A stretch of 6,036 nt of DNA from Rudanella sp. (GTDB lineage: Bacteria; Bacteroidota; Bacteroidia; Cytophagales; Spirosomataceae), in contig JAJAYX010000302.1 of assembly GCA_026785985.1 (NCBI GenBank), positions 1-6,036 on the forward strand, written 5' to 3'. Below are positions 5,331 to 6,036 of this stretch, in pieces. Under the pieces are notes generated by a model. It had not been told where the DNA came from and made no database searches. It was given only the letters and a program-made list of their open reading frames with translations. The position numbers and the translations under genes are program-made. Within the stretch, counting starts at the first letter, position 1. Every line of letters starts with the position of its first letter.

Positions 5331-6036
5331 TCAGGACCTGATCAACAACATCTACCGCCTTCCGTACGCCCAGCGTTTCCGCATCATTCTCAACGAGCTG
5401 GGCGCCGGTCTGGCCACTCGCGGCCCCGAGCTGAATGAAACCATCACCCGGGCCAACCCGACCCTGATGGAAGTCAACAAGGTCCTGAAGATCGCCTCCG
5501 ACCAGAACCAACGGCTCGCCCAGCTTTCCGTGGACGGCGACAAGAACCTGACCGCGCTGGCGGCCAAGCGCAAGGACCTCATCGGGTTCTTCAACAGTGC
5601 CGGGTACACCGCCGCGGCGCAGGCCGAAAGGGGAGAGGACTTCCGGGCGAACCTCCGCGAGTTGCCCGCGACCCTGGTCGACCTCCAGAAGACCTTCAAC
5701 GCCCTCGGCACCTTCGCGGATGCCACTCTGCCAGTGTTCAACAGCCTGCGGCCGAACGCCAAGCAGATCTCGGAAGTCACCGCCAAGCTCGGACCGTTCG
5801 CCGACGCAACCCAGACTTCACTGCTCAGCCTCGGCCGGGCGACCCGGACCGCAGGCCCCGACCTGGTCGCCTCGAAGCCAATCATCAACAAGCTCGGCAA
5901 GCTTTCAAACTCTTCGATCCAGCCAGCCACCGATTTGGCTTTCCTGCTTAAGAGCACGCGTCAGTCGGACGGCTTCAACAATCTGGGCCGGCTTTTCTAC
6001 TACACAGCAAATACGCTCAACGGCTATGACCAGTAC
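5305..6036 (+). CDS. MCE family protein, C-terminal helical part, partial at both ends
   Basis: An open frame of 244 codons without a stop runs to the window end, in the third-position-GC style of actinobacteria. MCE proteins are subunits of envelope lipid-import complexes (Mce systems, with YrbE permeases); the MlaD-like domain precedes a long helical tail that forms a tube. Only the tail is here. It begins LENNGQTVDQDLINNI, then LPYAQRFRIILNELGAGLA and RGPELNETITRANPTL. Amphipathic helices with repeated FADAT-type segments follow (TFADATLPVFNSLRP; PFADATQTSLLSL). It ends with FLLKSTRQSDGF and GRLFYYTANTLNGYDQY, the 'tyrosine-rich then NG(F/Y)D' end typical of actinobacterial MCE proteins. 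The start and MlaD domain are lost at the junction; an ATG at 5296 in this frame lies in PQQ-gene sequence and is not a real start. A 201-codon ORF on the opposite strand (5352-5957) is a shadow of this gene. Thermoleophilia is my best guess for the source. Confidence 0.8.
   Translation, partial: MENNGQTVDQDLINNIYRLPYAQRFRIILNELGAGLATRGPELNETITRANPTLMEVNKVLKIASDQNQRLAQLSVDGDKNLTALAAKRKDLIGFFNSAGYTAAAQAERGEDFRANLRELPATLVDLQKTFNALGTFADATLPVFNSLRPNAKQISEVTAKLGPFADATQTSLLSLGRATRTAGPDLVASKPIINKLGKLSNSSIQPATDLAFLLKSTRQSDGFNNLGRLFYYTANTLNGYDQY

Noticed and set aside
5352..5957. 201-codon ORF on the minus strand
   Set aside because: It is the antisense shadow of the MCE gene. The + frame has recognisable family motifs, and the minus frame is low-complexity Ser/Arg/Ala-rich with no family resemblance.

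Overview
The window joins DNA from two bacteria. Positions 1 to about 5310 look like a member of the Cytophagales (Bacteroidetes), probably close to Spirosoma, Larkinella or related genera. The evidence is the protein families (a Cytophagales-type MarR regulator beside a FadN-like beta-oxidation enzyme, DUF6934, a PQQ dehydrogenase), a Bacteroidetes-style promoter (TTG, then TAnnTTTG) and weak Shine-Dalgarno sequences. From about 5305-5318 to the end the DNA is GC-rich (75 of 120 bases are G or C in 5461-5580, hand count) and codes for the helical tail of an actinobacterial MCE protein, most like those of Thermoleophilia. The genus and class assignments come from recognising protein families, not from a search.

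Layout, all on the + strand: a damaged, 5'-truncated MFS transporter gene (1-613); a promoter and possible operator (625-668); a MarR-family regulator (680-1156); a nucleotidyltransferase-fold protein resembling DUF6036 (1158-1751, conserved part from 1269); a large inverted repeat over its stop codon (1734-1781); a FadN-like 3-hydroxyacyl-CoA dehydrogenase/enoyl-CoA hydratase (best start 1793, end 4243); a DUF6934 protein (4246-4689); a 51-residue basic protein (4702-4857); a strong intrinsic terminator (4892-4922); the first ~117 codons of a secreted or membrane-anchored PQQ-dependent dehydrogenase (from 4968); the junction; and the MCE fragment (5305-6036), open at the window end.

The genes from marR to the 51-codon ORF run in one direction with gaps of no more than about 40 bases and no terminator seen for rightward transcription, so they could form one transcript ending at 4922. 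The core is fatty-acid beta-oxidation: the regulator presumably controls fadN. The nucleotidyltransferase and the DUF6934/51-aa pair are accessory genes placed around fadN. The thiolase that often follows fadN is not seen here.

The most useful observations are the chimeric join at a 14-base stretch compatible with both genes (probably an assembly or amplification artefact), the 15-bp perfect inverted repeat between the nucleotidyltransferase and fadN, the uncharacterised DUF6934/51-aa pair, and three separate lesions in the MFS gene. No RNA genes, CRISPR arrays, insertion sequences or origins were seen.
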